Notes under the pieces: generated by a model
What the model was told of the DNA's origin: nothing
What the model saw: the letters and a program-made list of their open reading frames with translations, nothing else
Databases searched by the model: none
Made by a program: the position numbers and the translations under genes
Part shown: positions 1 to 8,850 of the stretch, piece after piece
Layout: every line of letters starts with the position of its first letter
How positions within the stretch are numbered: position 1 is the stretch's first letter
Assembly (NCBI GenBank): GCA_938075455.1
Contig: CALJHN010000025.1
Coordinates: 1 to 44,819 of the forward strand
From: an uncultured Flavobacteriales bacterium
GTDB taxonomy: Bacteria > Bacteroidota > Bacteroidia > Flavobacteriales_D > Parvicellaceae
Direction: 5' to 3'
DNA: 44,819 bases

Positions 1-413
1 TTGGCATCCGTTACAGTAACGTTATAAGTTCCAGCAGCTAATCCTGTTGCAGCAGTAGTAGTTTGAGTTGCAGCATCGTCCCATAAGTAAGCTAATGTTC
101 CTGTTCCACCAGAAGCAGTAACGCTAGCCGATCCATCAGCAACTCCATTACAAGTAGCGTCTGTTACTGCTATAGTTGCAGTTAAAGCAGTTGGTTCTGT
201 TATAGTCACATTTGATGTATCCGTACAGCCATTTGCATCTGTTACTATAACTGAATAATTTCCAGCAGCTAGTCCTGTAGCAGTTGAAGTAGTTTGACCT
301 GTAGCGTCGTCCCACAAGTAAGTTAATGTGCCCGTTCCGCCAGTTGCAGTAACGCTAGCAGTTCCATCCGCTGATCCATTACAAGTTAAATCTGTTTGTG
401 TAGCAGTAGAATA
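1..413 (-). repeat. SprB-like tandem repeats inside the left-edge adhesin
   Basis: Two successive units carry the signature TCNG.ADGTASV..GGTGTL.YLWDD...GLAAG.Y.V.VTDANGC. The shared TCGTCCC motif (plus strand) lies at 76 and 307, giving a period of 231 nt or 77 residues. The array continues beyond the window. Such repeats are characteristic of SprB, the gliding adhesin of flavobacteria, and of many other T9SS cargo proteins. Confidence 0.8.
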
Positions 414-3400
414 AGATATAATTACTAGACCATCTCCCGAACGTAGTCCTGGTGTTGTAGACCCATTTGTGACTCCTCCAATATATGACGAACCGCCAGC
501 ACCACTAGACCAAGGATGACCACCGCCACCACCGTAATAGCCACCACCTCCACCGCCACCAAACTTATATGTATAACCATTATACAAAACTGTAGATCCA
601 CCAACACCAAGAACTCCATTACCTGCAACATGTCCAGATCTACTCCCTCCAATTCCACCTTGACTTTGTGTTCCAGGTGTAGGTACTATGGCATAACCAT
701 TTCCTGAACCTGAAGCTATATCTCCTCCACCTAATCCACCAATAGCATAAGTTGAACCTGTACTCAAATCCATTCCTCCCCCACCACCAGCTACAATGAT
801 TCTATGCTCTAAACCAATTCCATTACGACGAACATCAGAAGCCCCACCTCCAGATGATCCATATCCATTACTACCCCCCTGTCCACCACCATTAAAACCA
901 CCACTAGCGGCACCAAGCCCTCCTGCTGCAATGTCAGACCCTTGACCTCCAACGTATATGTAAAGGGTTTCTCCTGGAACTACAACTAAATCTCCACTTA
1001 CATATCCACCTTCTCCACCATATTGGGTCCCCCCTTCTGCACCATAAGCTTCAATATTAATATTTGTAACTCCACTTGGAACTGTAAATGTTTGCACAGA
1101 CCCTGTATAATCAAATGAAGTTTGTGTAGTAGAAGCAGCTCCAGCAGAAACAGAGGGAGAAGAATTAACAGTAACAACTACAGCATCGGTTGCAATACAA
1201 CCATTGGCATCTGTTCCAGTCACAGTGTAAGTTGCAGTTGCAGTTGGGGTGAAAGCAGTTCCGTTAGTTACGCCATTATCCCATGTAAAATTACTAGAAC
1301 TTGTTGTTATACCACTTAATACCCAATCTGTAGATCCATCCATATTAGTCAGCGTACCATTATTGCCGTTAGATGTTATATCTGTAAGTGTTGTTCCTGA
1401 ACTTTCATTAAAATTATAATAAGCCTCTAGTCCAGACTCTGACCCCGTTAAGCAAGAATTTAATGTTGATAGTAAATCAGAGGCAGATCTCGCCAAATTC
1501 CAAACTCTTAGTTCATCTACTTGACCATTTAAAAACCTTCCATTAAGCGGGAAGCGTCCTACATAAGTATCAGCCGATGTCTCGATGTTCAAATTTGATG
1601 ATCCTAACAAGGACGCATCGAATGTTCCATTTACATATGAGCTAACTCCAGAACTTTTTTGAACCAATGCAACGTGTGTCCAAGTTCCTAAAGGTATTTG
1701 AATATTAGTACTTGAGCTTCTACCACCATTTCCTGGATGATAAACAGTAACGTAGCCAGTAGGACTTATTTCAAATAGAATTCCTTGGTTAGCACTTTTT
1801 TCATCACCAAATACCCAAGTATACCCTGCATTATAAGCATCTAATTTTACCCATGCTTCGACAGTATGCTCATTGGCATTTCCAGAACTGATAAAATTTA
1901 AATTACCTAGATTGACATAATCATTGCTCCCATCAAAATCAAGAGCATTTCCAGAACATGAAGATGACTCAGCTAGAATCACTGAATCTCCATAACAAAC
2001 AGTTTGGTCAATTCCAGCATCAACCGTTGGTAATGCATTCACTGTAACATCCACAGCATCGGTTGCAATACAACCATTGGCATCTGTTCCAGTCACAGTG
2101 TAAGTTGCAGTTGCAGTTGGGGTAAAAGCAGTGCCATCAGTCACATTATTGTCCCATGCATAAGTAGATGCTCCACTTGCAGTTAACGTTACAGCAGTTC
2201 CAGCACAAACAGTTTGATCTGTTCCAGCATCTACTGTTGGTAAAACATTAACAGTTACATCAAATGTTCCTGTAACAGCACAATTATTGTTTGATGTTAA
2301 ATAAGATACCGTGTAGGTTCCAAGTGTTGATTCTGACAAATCAATTTCACCTGTATTAGTATTGATGGTTAACCCAGTGCTAGAACTAAAGGTTCCACCA
2401 TTAGTTCCTGTTATTGTTGGCATTGGGTCACTTTCTGACTGACAGTAGCTAGAGGATCCATAATTAAATGTACCGTCTTCAGGTGTTACTGTAAGTACCC
2501 CATTTACATTATTAGTTCCATTCCAAAATCCACCATTGTAACCCCCATAAACATAGTCACATGCCCCATTTCTGTATCTAAAAGTATAATAATAAGTTCC
2601 AGATGATAAACTAGAAAAAGTACCTTTAAATTCATCGTTATTACCGTTATCAGAATTGTATGTTGCTGCAGACCAATTAGTCCAAGTTGAAGGATCTGAA
2701 TCATTGGTACTGTAACCAAATTCTACAGTCATACCTATCCCAGGTGCATTTGGATCTGCATTTGTCAGTCCTGGTTCGTAAACTTGACCATATATATCAA
2801 AAGTTCCACCACAAGCAATTGACCCGCTTGCTGGGTGTTGTAAATTTGCCCAATCTAATTGAGATGTACATGTATTAACTGGAGCATTGTCTGTTACCCA
2901 AGTTGCACCAACTATTGTTCCATCGTACCCGACACTACTTAAATCATTTAAGGTAGCACCAGAACCTTCAGAAAAATTGTAATAAATATCTAGGTTGGCT
3001 TCATTTCCAGTTAATGCAGTATTGTATTTAGCAAGTATTTCACTTGGAGTTCTTGCAACTGACCAAACTCTTGCTTCAGTGATCATACCATCATAATAAA
3101 TACCGTTCCTTGAAGAATTGAAGGAACTTGATTCTGATCCATCTCCTAGGTAGCCAAACCTAGTAACTCCACTTCTACCAATATTATCACCAGCGTGTGC
3201 ATTTACTTTTTTCGCAACCTCTACACCATCTACATAAATTATTTTATCTGTTCCATCGAAAACAACCGCTGCATGGTGCCATGTGCCATCTACTAAATTA
3301 CTATTTGTGGAAGACCAAAAATCATCAGTAACACCTCCATAAGATGTCGAATGAAATCCAATACGACCATCACCTTCAACACTGAAATGCCAATATTCGC

Positions 3401-3617
3401 TTCGGTCAAAACAAATTAAAGCCCAATTAGAAAAATCTCCAGCAGTATTAAAAGAGGTTTTAAACCATACTTCTGCAGTTAATGCAGAAATTGGAGAAGA
3501 GTAAGATTTATTTATTGCGACATAATCGTCAGCTCCATCAAAACTCAAGGTAGTTTGACTATTGGCCGATACATATATGAGTGTAAAACTTAGTATTGTA
3601 AATAGATTTTTAATCAT
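1..3617 (-). CDS. Giant secreted surface adhesin, C-terminus beyond left edge (LamG / Ig-like / glycine-rich / SprB-like repeats)
   Basis: An open frame of about 1205 codons reads from the ATG at 3617 to the left edge without a stop, so the C-terminus is missing. The start is followed by a signal peptide (MIKNLFTILSFTLIYVSANS). Domains in order are: a LamG/concanavalin-like domain (residues about 22-215); a Cys-containing beta region; Ig-like repeats with the hallmark VDAGTDQTVC; a second LamG domain (about nt 1960-1320); an ALK-type glycine-rich domain (about nt 1126-414); then SprB-like repeats at the edge. The family picture is of a large cell-surface adhesin, probably exported by T9SS, although the sorting domain lies outside the window. 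The ligand is unknown. LamG suggests glycan or polymer binding, which is inference. The gene is divergent from the AraC-type regulator. Confidence is high that it is a surface repeat protein and low for any specific role. Confidence 0.9.
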   Translation of the reverse strand, partial: MIKNLFTILSFTLIYVSANSQTTLSFDGADDYVAINKSYSSPISALTAEVWFKTSFNTAGDFSNWALICFDRSEYWHFSVEGDGRIGFHSTSYGGVTDDFWSSTNSNLVDGTWHHAAVVFDGTDKIIYVDGVEVAKKVNAHAGDNIGRSGVTRFGYLGDGSESSSFNSSRNGIYYDGMITEARVWSVARTPSEILAKYNTALTGNEANLDIYYNFSEGSGATLNDLSSVGYDGTIVGATWVTDNAPVNTCTSQLDWANLQHPASGSIACGGTFDIYGQVYEPGLTNADPNAPGIGMTVEFGYSTNDSDPSTWTNWSAATYNSDNGNNDEFKGTFSSLSSGTYYYTFRYRNGACDYVYGGYNGGFWNGTNNVNGVLTVTPEDGTFNYGSSSYCQSESDPMPTITGTNGGTFSSSTGLTINTNTGEIDLSESTLGTYTVSYLTSNNNCAVTGTFDVTVNVLPTVDAGTDQTVCAGTAVTLTASGASTYAWDNNVTDGTAFTPTATATYTVTGTDANGCIATDAVDVTVNALPTVDAGIDQTVCYGDSVILAESSSCSGNALDFDGSNDYVNLGNLNFISSGNANEHTVEAWVKLDAYNAGYTWVFGDEKSANQGILFEISPTGYVTVYHPGNGGRSSSTNIQIPLGTWTHVALVQKSSGVSSYVNGTFDASLLGSSNLNIETSADTYVGRFPLNGRFLNGQVDELRVWNLARSASDLLSTLNSCLTGSESGLEAYYNFNESSGTTLTDITSNGNNGTLTNMDGSTDWVLSGITTSSSNFTWDNGVTNGTAFTPTATATYTVTGTDANGCIATDAVVVTVNSSPSVSAGAASTTQTSFDYTGSVQTFTVPSGVTNINIEAYGAEGGTQYGGEGGYVSGDLVVVPGETLYIYVGGQGSDIAAGGLGAASGGFNGGGQGGSNGYGSSGGGASDVRRNGIGLEHRIIVAGGGGGMDLSTGSTYAIGGLGGGDIASGSGNGYAIVPTPGTQSQGGIGGSRSGHVAGNGVLGVGGSTVLYNGYTYKFGGGGGGGYYGGGGGHPWSSGAGGSSYIGGVTNGSTTPGLRSGDGLVIISYSTATQTDLTCNGSADGTASVTATGGTGTLTYLWDDATGQTTSTATGLAAGNYSVIVTDANGCTDTSNVTITEPTALTATIAVTDATCNGVADGSASVTASGGTGTLAYLWDDAATQTTTAATGLAAGTYNVTVTDA

Positions 3618-3647
3618 CTTAATTTTTTTTTAAGTGTTGGTTAAGTA

Positions 3648-3670
3648 TACTGTTAACACAGTAATATTAC
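3648..3670. promoter_or_regulatory. Adjacent palindromes between the divergent adhesin and AraC-type genes
   Basis: TACTGT-taac-ACAGTA (3648-3663) is a perfect 6+4+6 inverted repeat. It runs directly into GTAATATTAC (3661-3670), a perfect 10-bp palindrome. Together they lie about 30 nt upstream of the adhesin start at 3617, in a 174-bp divergent spacer. This is a plausible operator, but short palindromes also arise by chance in AT-rich DNA. Confidence 0.35.
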
Positions 3671-3791
3671 TAAAATAATAAAATTCAGGGGCAAAATCAC
3701 AACGCTTCACTAAATTAAATATCTAAAAAGCATAAAACGGACATCCAAAAAATGTATATTTATTAGAGTTTTTATTAAAAAAATAAGATTT

Positions 3792-4862
3792 ATGGATATA
3801 AAATCATATTTAATATTCACATCCATAGTTTGCTATTTCCCAATTATAGCATTTCTTTTAAAAAATATTTCAATAGCTAAAAATAAAAACTTACGTTATC
3901 TATTATTACACTTTATTTTAATAGTATTGATTTTAGTTTCAAGACTGTTGGATCATATAAATCTAATTTCTATAAATATAGGCTTAACTATAATTCTTAT
4001 AATATTAACTTTTTTAGCATATTATTTATACATCCTTAATCTAAGAAATAATGAAACTTATTATAAACTTAATATCTCAATTCTTCTTATTTTTATTATG
4101 ACTATAAATTTATTTGAGGAACAAATTTTTAGTGGCTTTAATTTTAAAAGCTTTAAAATACTTAGGTTTTCAAAGGAGACATCTATAAGCATTTCATATA
4201 TTATAACATATATTATTTTTAATACATATTTATTAACAATGACTTGGAGGAAGATTATAAAAACATACGATAAAACGGCAAAAGCAACCAACGAAAAAAA
4301 AATTTTAAAGAAATGGATAATACCTTATACACTCTTAATCACTCTATCCTTTATACTGTCCGCTTTTCCATCTAAATTAATCGGAAAAAATTTTGTTAAT
4401 ATTTTTTATTTTATAAATTCAATTATTTTACTGATGATGGCAACGTATCTTTTATTTAGCCCAAAACTACTAGTTAATATTTCTAAATCATTTTCTTTAC
4501 AAACACCAAACCCTATAAAAAGTAAAGATTTATTACTCATGGATAACTTATTAGCTGAAAATCAATATTTTCTAGATAAAAAAATGAATCTCAATAAATT
4601 CACAGCAATAGTTAACAAAAACCCTGTTCAAATAAGAAAGATACTCAAGCAAAATAATTACAATAACTTTAAGGACTATTTAAATTTTTTTAGAATTTAC
4701 TATTTGAAAGGCTTAATTGATAAAGGATTTTTAAACACCTACTCAATAGACACAGCATTGAAAAAATCTGGGTTCGGCTCCCACCAAACCATGTCTAGAA
4801 CCTTCAAGAAACACTATAATACTACAGTAAAAGAATATTGGCAAAAAATGAAAAGTACTTAA
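3792..4862 (+). CDS. Membrane-anchored AraC-family transcriptional regulator (7 TM + HTH)
   Basis: The 356-residue protein has about seven hydrophobic helices in its first ~240 residues, starting with YLIFTSIVCYFPIIAFLL. A soluble C-terminal region (about 260-352) follows and fits an AraC/XylS helix-turn-helix: the second helix pair lies around IDTALKKSGFGSHQTMSRTFKKH and ends in the usual F-x-x-Y-N-T-T-V-K-E-Y pattern. Regulators with seven membrane helices and a cytosolic AraC domain are common in Bacteroidota and are thought to sense a signal in the membrane. The target is unknown. Its divergent partner is the large adhesin, which is one candidate. Its stop overlaps the stop of the convergent DoxX-like gene by 4 nt. 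Confidence 0.85.
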   Translation: MDIKSYLIFTSIVCYFPIIAFLLKNISIAKNKNLRYLLLHFILIVLILVSRLLDHINLISINIGLTIILIILTFLAYYLYILNLRNNETYYKLNISILLIFIMTINLFEEQIFSGFNFKSFKILRFSKETSISISYIITYIIFNTYLLTMTWRKIIKTYDKTAKATNEKKILKKWIIPYTLLITLSFILSAFPSKLIGKNFVNIFYFINSIILLMMATYLLFSPKLLVNISKSFSLQTPNPIKSKDLLLMDNLLAENQYFLDKKMNLNKFTAIVNKNPVQIRKILKQNNYNNFKDYLNFFRIYYLKGLIDKGFLNTYSIDTALKKSGFGSHQTMSRTFKKHYNTTVKEYWQKMKST

Positions 4863-5230
4863 TTTTTTGAACTAAAATAAGCCAATGAAATTAATGCAAA
4901 TTGGATAGGCAACCTAACCCAAGATGCAAAAAAACTAGAAACACCAATTGCTTGTTGAGCATTCTCGCTATATGCCAAATATATATTGGCAGGATATACT
5001 GCTATTAATAAAAGTATAATTCCCCAAGAAGCAAAAAATCTTGTTTTTTTAATAATAATTCCACTTCCAAATAGTATTTCAAGAACCCCACTGATATATA
5101 CGGATTCTTTATGGAAAGGAAAACTTGGGGGCATAATTTTTAAAAAAAATGATGTATCTATAAAATGTTGAAAACCAACCCAAACGTACCCTATCCCCAT
5201 TAGATAGATTAAAAGAGTTTTAAATTTCAT
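4859..5230 (-). CDS. DoxX-like small integral membrane protein
   Basis: The protein has 123 residues and four predicted membrane helices (about 5-22, 43-62, 66-87 and 100-119). It has the DoxX-family look, with an early GxGxVWVGFQHF motif and a GVLEILFG motif at the second helix. DoxX-like proteins are poorly defined, and some are linked to redox or quinone chemistry. The start codon overlaps the stop of the upstream capA-like gene as ATGA, so the two are probably translated in a coupled way. It is the last gene of the six-gene minus-strand chain. The family call is fairly secure; the function is unknown. Confidence 0.7.
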   Translation of the reverse strand: MKFKTLLIYLMGIGYVWVGFQHFIDTSFFLKIMPPSFPFHKESVYISGVLEILFGSGIIIKKTRFFASWGIILLLIAVYPANIYLAYSENAQQAIGVSSFFASWVRLPIQFALISLAYFSSKN

Positions 5231-6432
5231 TTTACTCTTTTTCTCCTTTTAGTTTTACTCTTTCCAAAATCTAACTTCTTAAGTTCTGGAACTTGACTTT
5301 TTAGGATAGTAATCGGTTTGAGCCCAACAAGACCATATGGCAGGCCTTCTTTAATCCCTAAATTGTTTTTATTAAGATGGGACCTTGTATTAACTAAAAA
5401 TGTTTTCATTTTTTGAAAATCTTCTTTATTTGAAAAATAATTTTCGTTATAAATTGACCTTGCACAAGGCAATATCTGGAAATGATACTTTGTCTTCTCC
5501 ATAAATTTATGAACCCATATAGGGATATATTCTTTTCTAGAAATAAAAACATTATTTCCCATTTTTTTAAAAGAAAGCCTGACCATTGCACCACCATCTT
5601 TGCGCTCCTCACGTTGGTTAGAAATAAAATTCCCTAAGGAATAAAAAGTTAAAAACTCTTCTTTTTTTCCTCCTATATATTCCATAGGTTGAACTACATG
5701 TGGATGTGATCCGATAACTACATCTATTCCTAAACCTTTAAAAAAACTATTGTATTTTTTTTGATATGAGTTAGGAAAATCTCTATATTCATATCCCCAG
5801 TGGACAAATAATACTAACTTGTCTAAGTCTTTGGATTTAGCATTTGTTACGTCTTTTTTAATTAAAACAGAGTCTACTAAATTCACATAAACAGGGTCAG
5901 AAAAAGGCAATCCATTAGTACCGTAGGTATAATTTAACAACCCAATTTTGATCCCATCTTTTGATAGAACCAATAGATTGTTATTAATTCTATTTTCAAC
6001 ATCTTTAAAGGTTCCAGTATGCATAATATTTAAACTATCCAGAACATCTATAGTTCTGACAATCCCCTTATTTTTTCTATCGCATGAATGATTGTTTGCT
6101 GTAACCAAGACATCCATCCCACTATTTTTACAAGCTACAGCTAATTCATCTGGTGAGCTGAACTGTGGATATCCAATGTATGGCTCCCCTGCAAGAGTTA
6201 CTTCTAGATTTGCAATTGCAAAATCTACGGACGAAATTATATCTTTTAAAGGGTTAAATACTTCAGAATAATCATACAGTTTTTTATTTTCTTGCCATGC
6301 AGATTTTATCTGAGGACCGTGGCCCATAATATCCCCCATAAATAAAAAGCTAATTTCTTGAGATATGATAGAGTTAGAAAATAATAAGCATAGAAGGGAT
6401 TGATAGAGAACTTTAAATATTGAGTTACGCAT
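5227..6432 (-). CDS. CapA-family (PGA_cap) metallophosphatase-like exported protein
   Basis: The protein has 401 residues from the ATG at 6432. That start gives a clean signal peptide ([20 protein letters not shown] then SIISQE) and overlaps the stop of the upstream 57-residue gene (ATGCGTAA). An in-frame ATG at 6486 would add 18 charged residues in front of the signal and is less likely. The CapA fold is marked by FMGDIMGHGPQ, ANLEVTLAGE, TANNHSCDR, VHWGYEYRDFP and IGSHPHVVQPMEY, which carry the metal-site Asp, Asn, Glu and His residues in family order. CapA relatives act in poly-gamma-glutamate capsule synthesis or, in many Bacteroidota, in unknown envelope roles. No other pgs/cap genes are present, so a capsule role is unsupported. 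The C-terminus is strongly basic. Confidence 0.85.
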   Translation of the reverse strand: MRNSIFKVLYQSLLCLLFSNSIISQEISFLFMGDIMGHGPQIKSAWQENKKLYDYSEVFNPLKDIISSVDFAIANLEVTLAGEPYIGYPQFSSPDELAVACKNSGMDVLVTANNHSCDRKNKGIVRTIDVLDSLNIMHTGTFKDVENRINNNLLVLSKDGIKIGLLNYTYGTNGLPFSDPVYVNLVDSVLIKKDVTNAKSKDLDKLVLFVHWGYEYRDFPNSYQKKYNSFFKGLGIDVVIGSHPHVVQPMEYIGGKKEEFLTFYSLGNFISNQREERKDGGAMVRLSFKKMGNNVFISRKEYIPIWVHKFMEKTKYHFQILPCARSIYNENYFSNKEDFQKMKTFLVNTRSHLNKNNLGIKEGLPYGLVGLKPITILKSQVPELKKLDFGKSKTKRRKRVK

Positions 6433-6598
6433 TTTGATCGTTATAGCATCTGTGTGTTTCTTCTTCAATTTGCTGAACAATCTCATAGAGTTCGTCTTTT
6501 ATATTTTCGAGATCTAACCCATTATTTAAGGAAATAAATTTTTTAATTTTTTCTAATCTCAAGTTTATGGCATCTATAGTATTTGTAGTTAGTTTCAT
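6425..6598 (-). CDS. 57-residue hypothetical protein between msrB and capA-like gene
   Basis: This short gene begins with an ATG at 6598 that overlaps the msrB stop as ATGA. It ends with a TAA at 6425-6427 that overlaps the start of the capA-like gene. The translation begins [20 protein letters not shown] and ends [13 protein letters not shown]. It is hydrophilic and probably helical, with a heptad-like pattern in [12 protein letters not shown] and [15 protein letters not shown], so a small coiled coil is possible. It has no signal peptide and one Cys near the end. I do not recognise a family. The strong evidence is positional: both ends fit translational coupling, and the gene explains why the capA-like start is at 6432. 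Confidence 0.65.
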   Translation of the reverse strand: MKLTTNTIDAINLRLEKIKKFISLNNGLDLENIKDELYEIVQQIEEETHRCYNDQNA

Positions 6599-7059
6599 TC
6601 TTTACCAACAATAAATTTTAAAGAAATAGAGTTCACACAATGTCTAGTGTTTTTTTCTGTTAACTGTTCTCCAATAAAAACATGTCCTAAATGTCCTCCA
6701 CATTCATTACATAAGATTTCTGTTCTTCTGCCATCTGCATCTGTTATTCTTTTAACAGCTCCAGTAATTTCATCGTCGAAACTAGGCCACCCACAGTTAG
6801 ATTTAAATTTGTCTTTTGAGTTGTAAAGAGGGGTTTCACACCTCCTACACAAATAAACTCCATTTTCATAATGATTGTTGTACTTTCCAGTAAAGGGATA
6901 TTCTGTTCCTTTGTGGACAATAATTCTCTCTTCTTCTTTTGTAAGAGAATTATACTTTTTATTACTCATAGTATTATGGGGTTTAATATTTTCTGTTTGG
7001 CAGGCTACGATATTACTAATAATTAAAAAACCAATAGTAATAAGTCCGTTATTTTTCAT
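6595..7059 (-). CDS. msrB: Peptide-methionine (R)-S-oxide reductase, lipoprotein form
   Basis: MsrB reduces methionine-R-sulfoxide in proteins. From the ATG at 7059 the product has 154 residues, with a lipoprotein signal ending in IVAC (Cys20), so it should act on oxidised proteins in the envelope. Zinc-site cysteines are C71/C74 and C117/C120. The catalytic Cys is C141 in [10 protein letters not shown]89 in SNCGWPSF is the probable recycling Cys. [10 protein letters not shown] and GGHLGHVF are family signatures. A longer frame from 7101 exists, but the lipobox argues for 7059, which overlaps the end of the pterin dehydratase gene by 11 nt. The downstream 57-residue gene overlaps it by 4 nt. 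Confidence is high for function and good for the start. Confidence 0.95.
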   Translation of the reverse strand: MKNNGLITIGFLIISNIVACQTENIKPHNTMSNKKYNSLTKEEERIIVHKGTEYPFTGKYNNHYENGVYLCRRCETPLYNSKDKFKSNCGWPSFDDEITGAVKRITDADGRRTEILCNECGGHLGHVFIGEQLTEKNTRHCVNSISLKFIVGKE

Positions 7060-7339
7060 TACCAATAAATTTACCAAATATTTCATCAATTTTTGATGCA
7101 AAAACTAAATCTTTTTCCGTAATTTTTTTTTCATCGTGGGTAGTCAAGCTAATTTCAATAGTACAATAAGAATTTAGAATATCAGGGTGATGGTTTTGAG
7201 CATTTGCCAAATCTGCAACTAGATTAAAAAAATCAACAGCCAACTCAAAGTTTTTAAAAACAAATTTTTTGTGAATTTCCTCCCCCTTTTTTTGCCAATT
7301 AAACTTTTCAGTAAGCTCGTTTAATATTAAATGGGTCAT
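7049..7339 (-). CDS. phhB: 4a-hydroxytetrahydrobiopterin dehydratase (pterin carbinolamine dehydratase)
   Basis: At 96 residues, this is the usual size for the family. The active-site signature is AQNHHPDI (H50, H51), followed by [20 protein letters not shown], which supplies the third histidine (H68). The enzyme dehydrates the 4a-carbinolamine form of pterin cofactor made by aromatic amino acid hydroxylases. No such hydroxylase lies in the window. In some bacteria the protein also has a role in molybdopterin chemistry. It starts 3 nt after the stop of the NAD(P)-binding protein gene and overlaps msrB, so it is mid-operon. Confidence 0.9.
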   Translation of the reverse strand: MTHLILNELTEKFNWQKKGEEIHKKFVFKNFELAVDFFNLVADLANAQNHHPDILNSYCTIEISLTTHDEKKITEKDLVFASKIDEIFGKFIGNEK

Positions 7340-7342
7340 AAG

Positions 7343-8707
7343 CTATTTTTTTAAAGTATTTAGGTAGTTTTCAAACTTTTTCATCACCAATAAATGTGCT
7401 TTTGCTTGAGTAAACTTATAGACTAACCACGGTAGTCTTGGAACAAATTCGTGAATGGCTGTAATAATGTAACTTCCATCTAAAATAGATCTAAATTCTA
7501 GCCACCCTCTATTGGTTCTTTTGGTTAAATACCCACCTGTTATATAAAAAAGTTGTCTGTTTTTATCGCTTCTGTTTTTTATATATTTTAATTGAAGCAA
7601 ACAAATTCCAAAAAGTTTAAATTCTAATAAATCCTCATTTTCTTCTGCAGCAATAATTCTATTAAATATTTTACTAAGCCAAATAGGGTAGGACTGCGCA
7701 ACCCAACTAGCAGTTCTTTTGCTAGGGTTAGAAATTCTTTGCACACTCCTAACCGTATTTTTATCCTTAGTTTGAGCTAATCCACTAGGAGCAGTTGGAA
7801 TTTTAATATTTTTATCTAAAGCTCTTTTAATAGTTTCTTTGATAGTATAGTCTGGTAAATCTTTCAAAATAACTTTTGAACTTAGGGTCATATCATGGCG
7901 AAGACTCTCAATTAAAGGAGAAACAAAATTACTATTAGAACCACTGAAAAGTCCGACCCATAGTTTTGACATTCCAAGAGAGAAAAATGGTATCGAGAAA
8001 ATCCATCTTTTTTTCCCCAACTCTATAGCTGTTATTTTTAATATGTCCATGTAGGTTACAACTTCAGATCCTCCTATTTCAATAGGATTGTTGTAGTAAC
8101 TTTTGTTGCCAATTATTTGATGGATACTTTTTAGTGCTACTCTTAAGTCAATTGGCTGATTTTTTGATTTTGTCCATTCTGGACAAGCCATTACTGGTAG
8201 GTTTTTAACAAGGTTGGTGACAATTCTAAATGAAGACCCCCCAGGACCTATAATAATACCTGCTCTAACAGCAGTAACTGGTGTTTTCCTTGACCCAAGC
8301 ACCTTTTCCACCTCAAACCTAGATAGTAAATGTTTGGAAATATTTAAATTGTCTTTTGGCAGTATTCCTCCTACATATATAATATGCTTTAAATTGCAAT
8401 TTTGTGCAGCTCTTGAAAAATTATCTGCTAAAAGCAAATCTGTATCTTCGAAATTACTTTGATTTAATCTTGTAGATGGCTGCATAGAGTGTACCAAGTA
8501 AAGTGCATAGTCCACTTCTTCAAGAGCCTTATTACTACTAGAGATGGAAAATAAGTCAACCATTCTCCACTCAACATCTGAACTAGAAGGAGTTATTTTT
8601 TTTCTAGAAAGTGCTATTATATCGTATTTATCTTTGTAGGTTTCTATAAACCATCTTCCAATAAACCCTGTAGCTCCTGCAATTGCTAGTTTTTTTTTCT
8701 TTGACAA
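7343..8707 (-). CDS. NAD(P)-binding Rossmann protein, YbjT-like / atypical SDR, with C-terminal extension
   Basis: The 454-residue protein has an N-terminal Rossmann fold marked by GATGFIGRWF (about residues 11-20). YVGGILP and the phrase VRAGIIIGPGGSSFRI are typical of atypical, epimerase-like short-chain dehydrogenases. The substrate-binding part extends to about 300. The last ~130 residues form a separate domain with aromatic-rich strands (RGWLEFRSILDG, FVPRLPWLVYKF), as in long YbjT-like proteins; I am not sure of the domain name. The substrate is unknown. It is the first gene of the chain down to the DoxX-like gene, and its promoter should lie in the 143-bp divergent space with the EI24 gene. 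Confidence 0.8.
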   Translation of the reverse strand: MSKKKKLAIAGATGFIGRWFIETYKDKYDIIALSRKKITPSSSDVEWRMVDLFSISSSNKALEEVDYALYLVHSMQPSTRLNQSNFEDTDLLLADNFSRAAQNCNLKHIIYVGGILPKDNLNISKHLLSRFEVEKVLGSRKTPVTAVRAGIIIGPGGSSFRIVTNLVKNLPVMACPEWTKSKNQPIDLRVALKSIHQIIGNKSYYNNPIEIGGSEVVTYMDILKITAIELGKKRWIFSIPFFSLGMSKLWVGLFSGSNSNFVSPLIESLRHDMTLSSKVILKDLPDYTIKETIKRALDKNIKIPTAPSGLAQTKDKNTVRSVQRISNPSKRTASWVAQSYPIWLSKIFNRIIAAEENEDLLEFKLFGICLLQLKYIKNRSDKNRQLFYITGGYLTKRTNRGWLEFRSILDGSYIITAIHEFVPRLPWLVYKFTQAKAHLLVMKKFENYLNTLKK

Positions 8708-8850
8708 TTTTCTAACTTAAATTTATCACAGCAATATCTAACTTTAATTTGGCAAAACATTTCTTATTCAAAGATTATTTTAGAAAAATTAGCTTTATTA
8801 ATTCGTAATTTTCTCAATATGTATTTAACTACGTATATTTATTTTGGGGT

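Noticed and set aside
516..1319. Plus-strand reading frames at 516-707 and 1122-1319, and a minus-strand frame at 425-658 offset from the adhesin frame
   Set aside because: Low-complexity translations (Thr/Ser/Cys-rich or hydrophobic) that are off-frame shadows of the long adhesin frame on the minus strand.
6433..6486. Longer start of the capA-like gene at 6486
   Set aside because: It would add a charged stretch before the signal peptide and cover the 57-residue gene; the ATG at 6432 fits both the signal and the overlap.
7060..7101. Longer start of msrB at 7101
   Set aside because: It would bury the lipoprotein signal, whose lipobox Cys lies 20 residues from the ATG at 7059.
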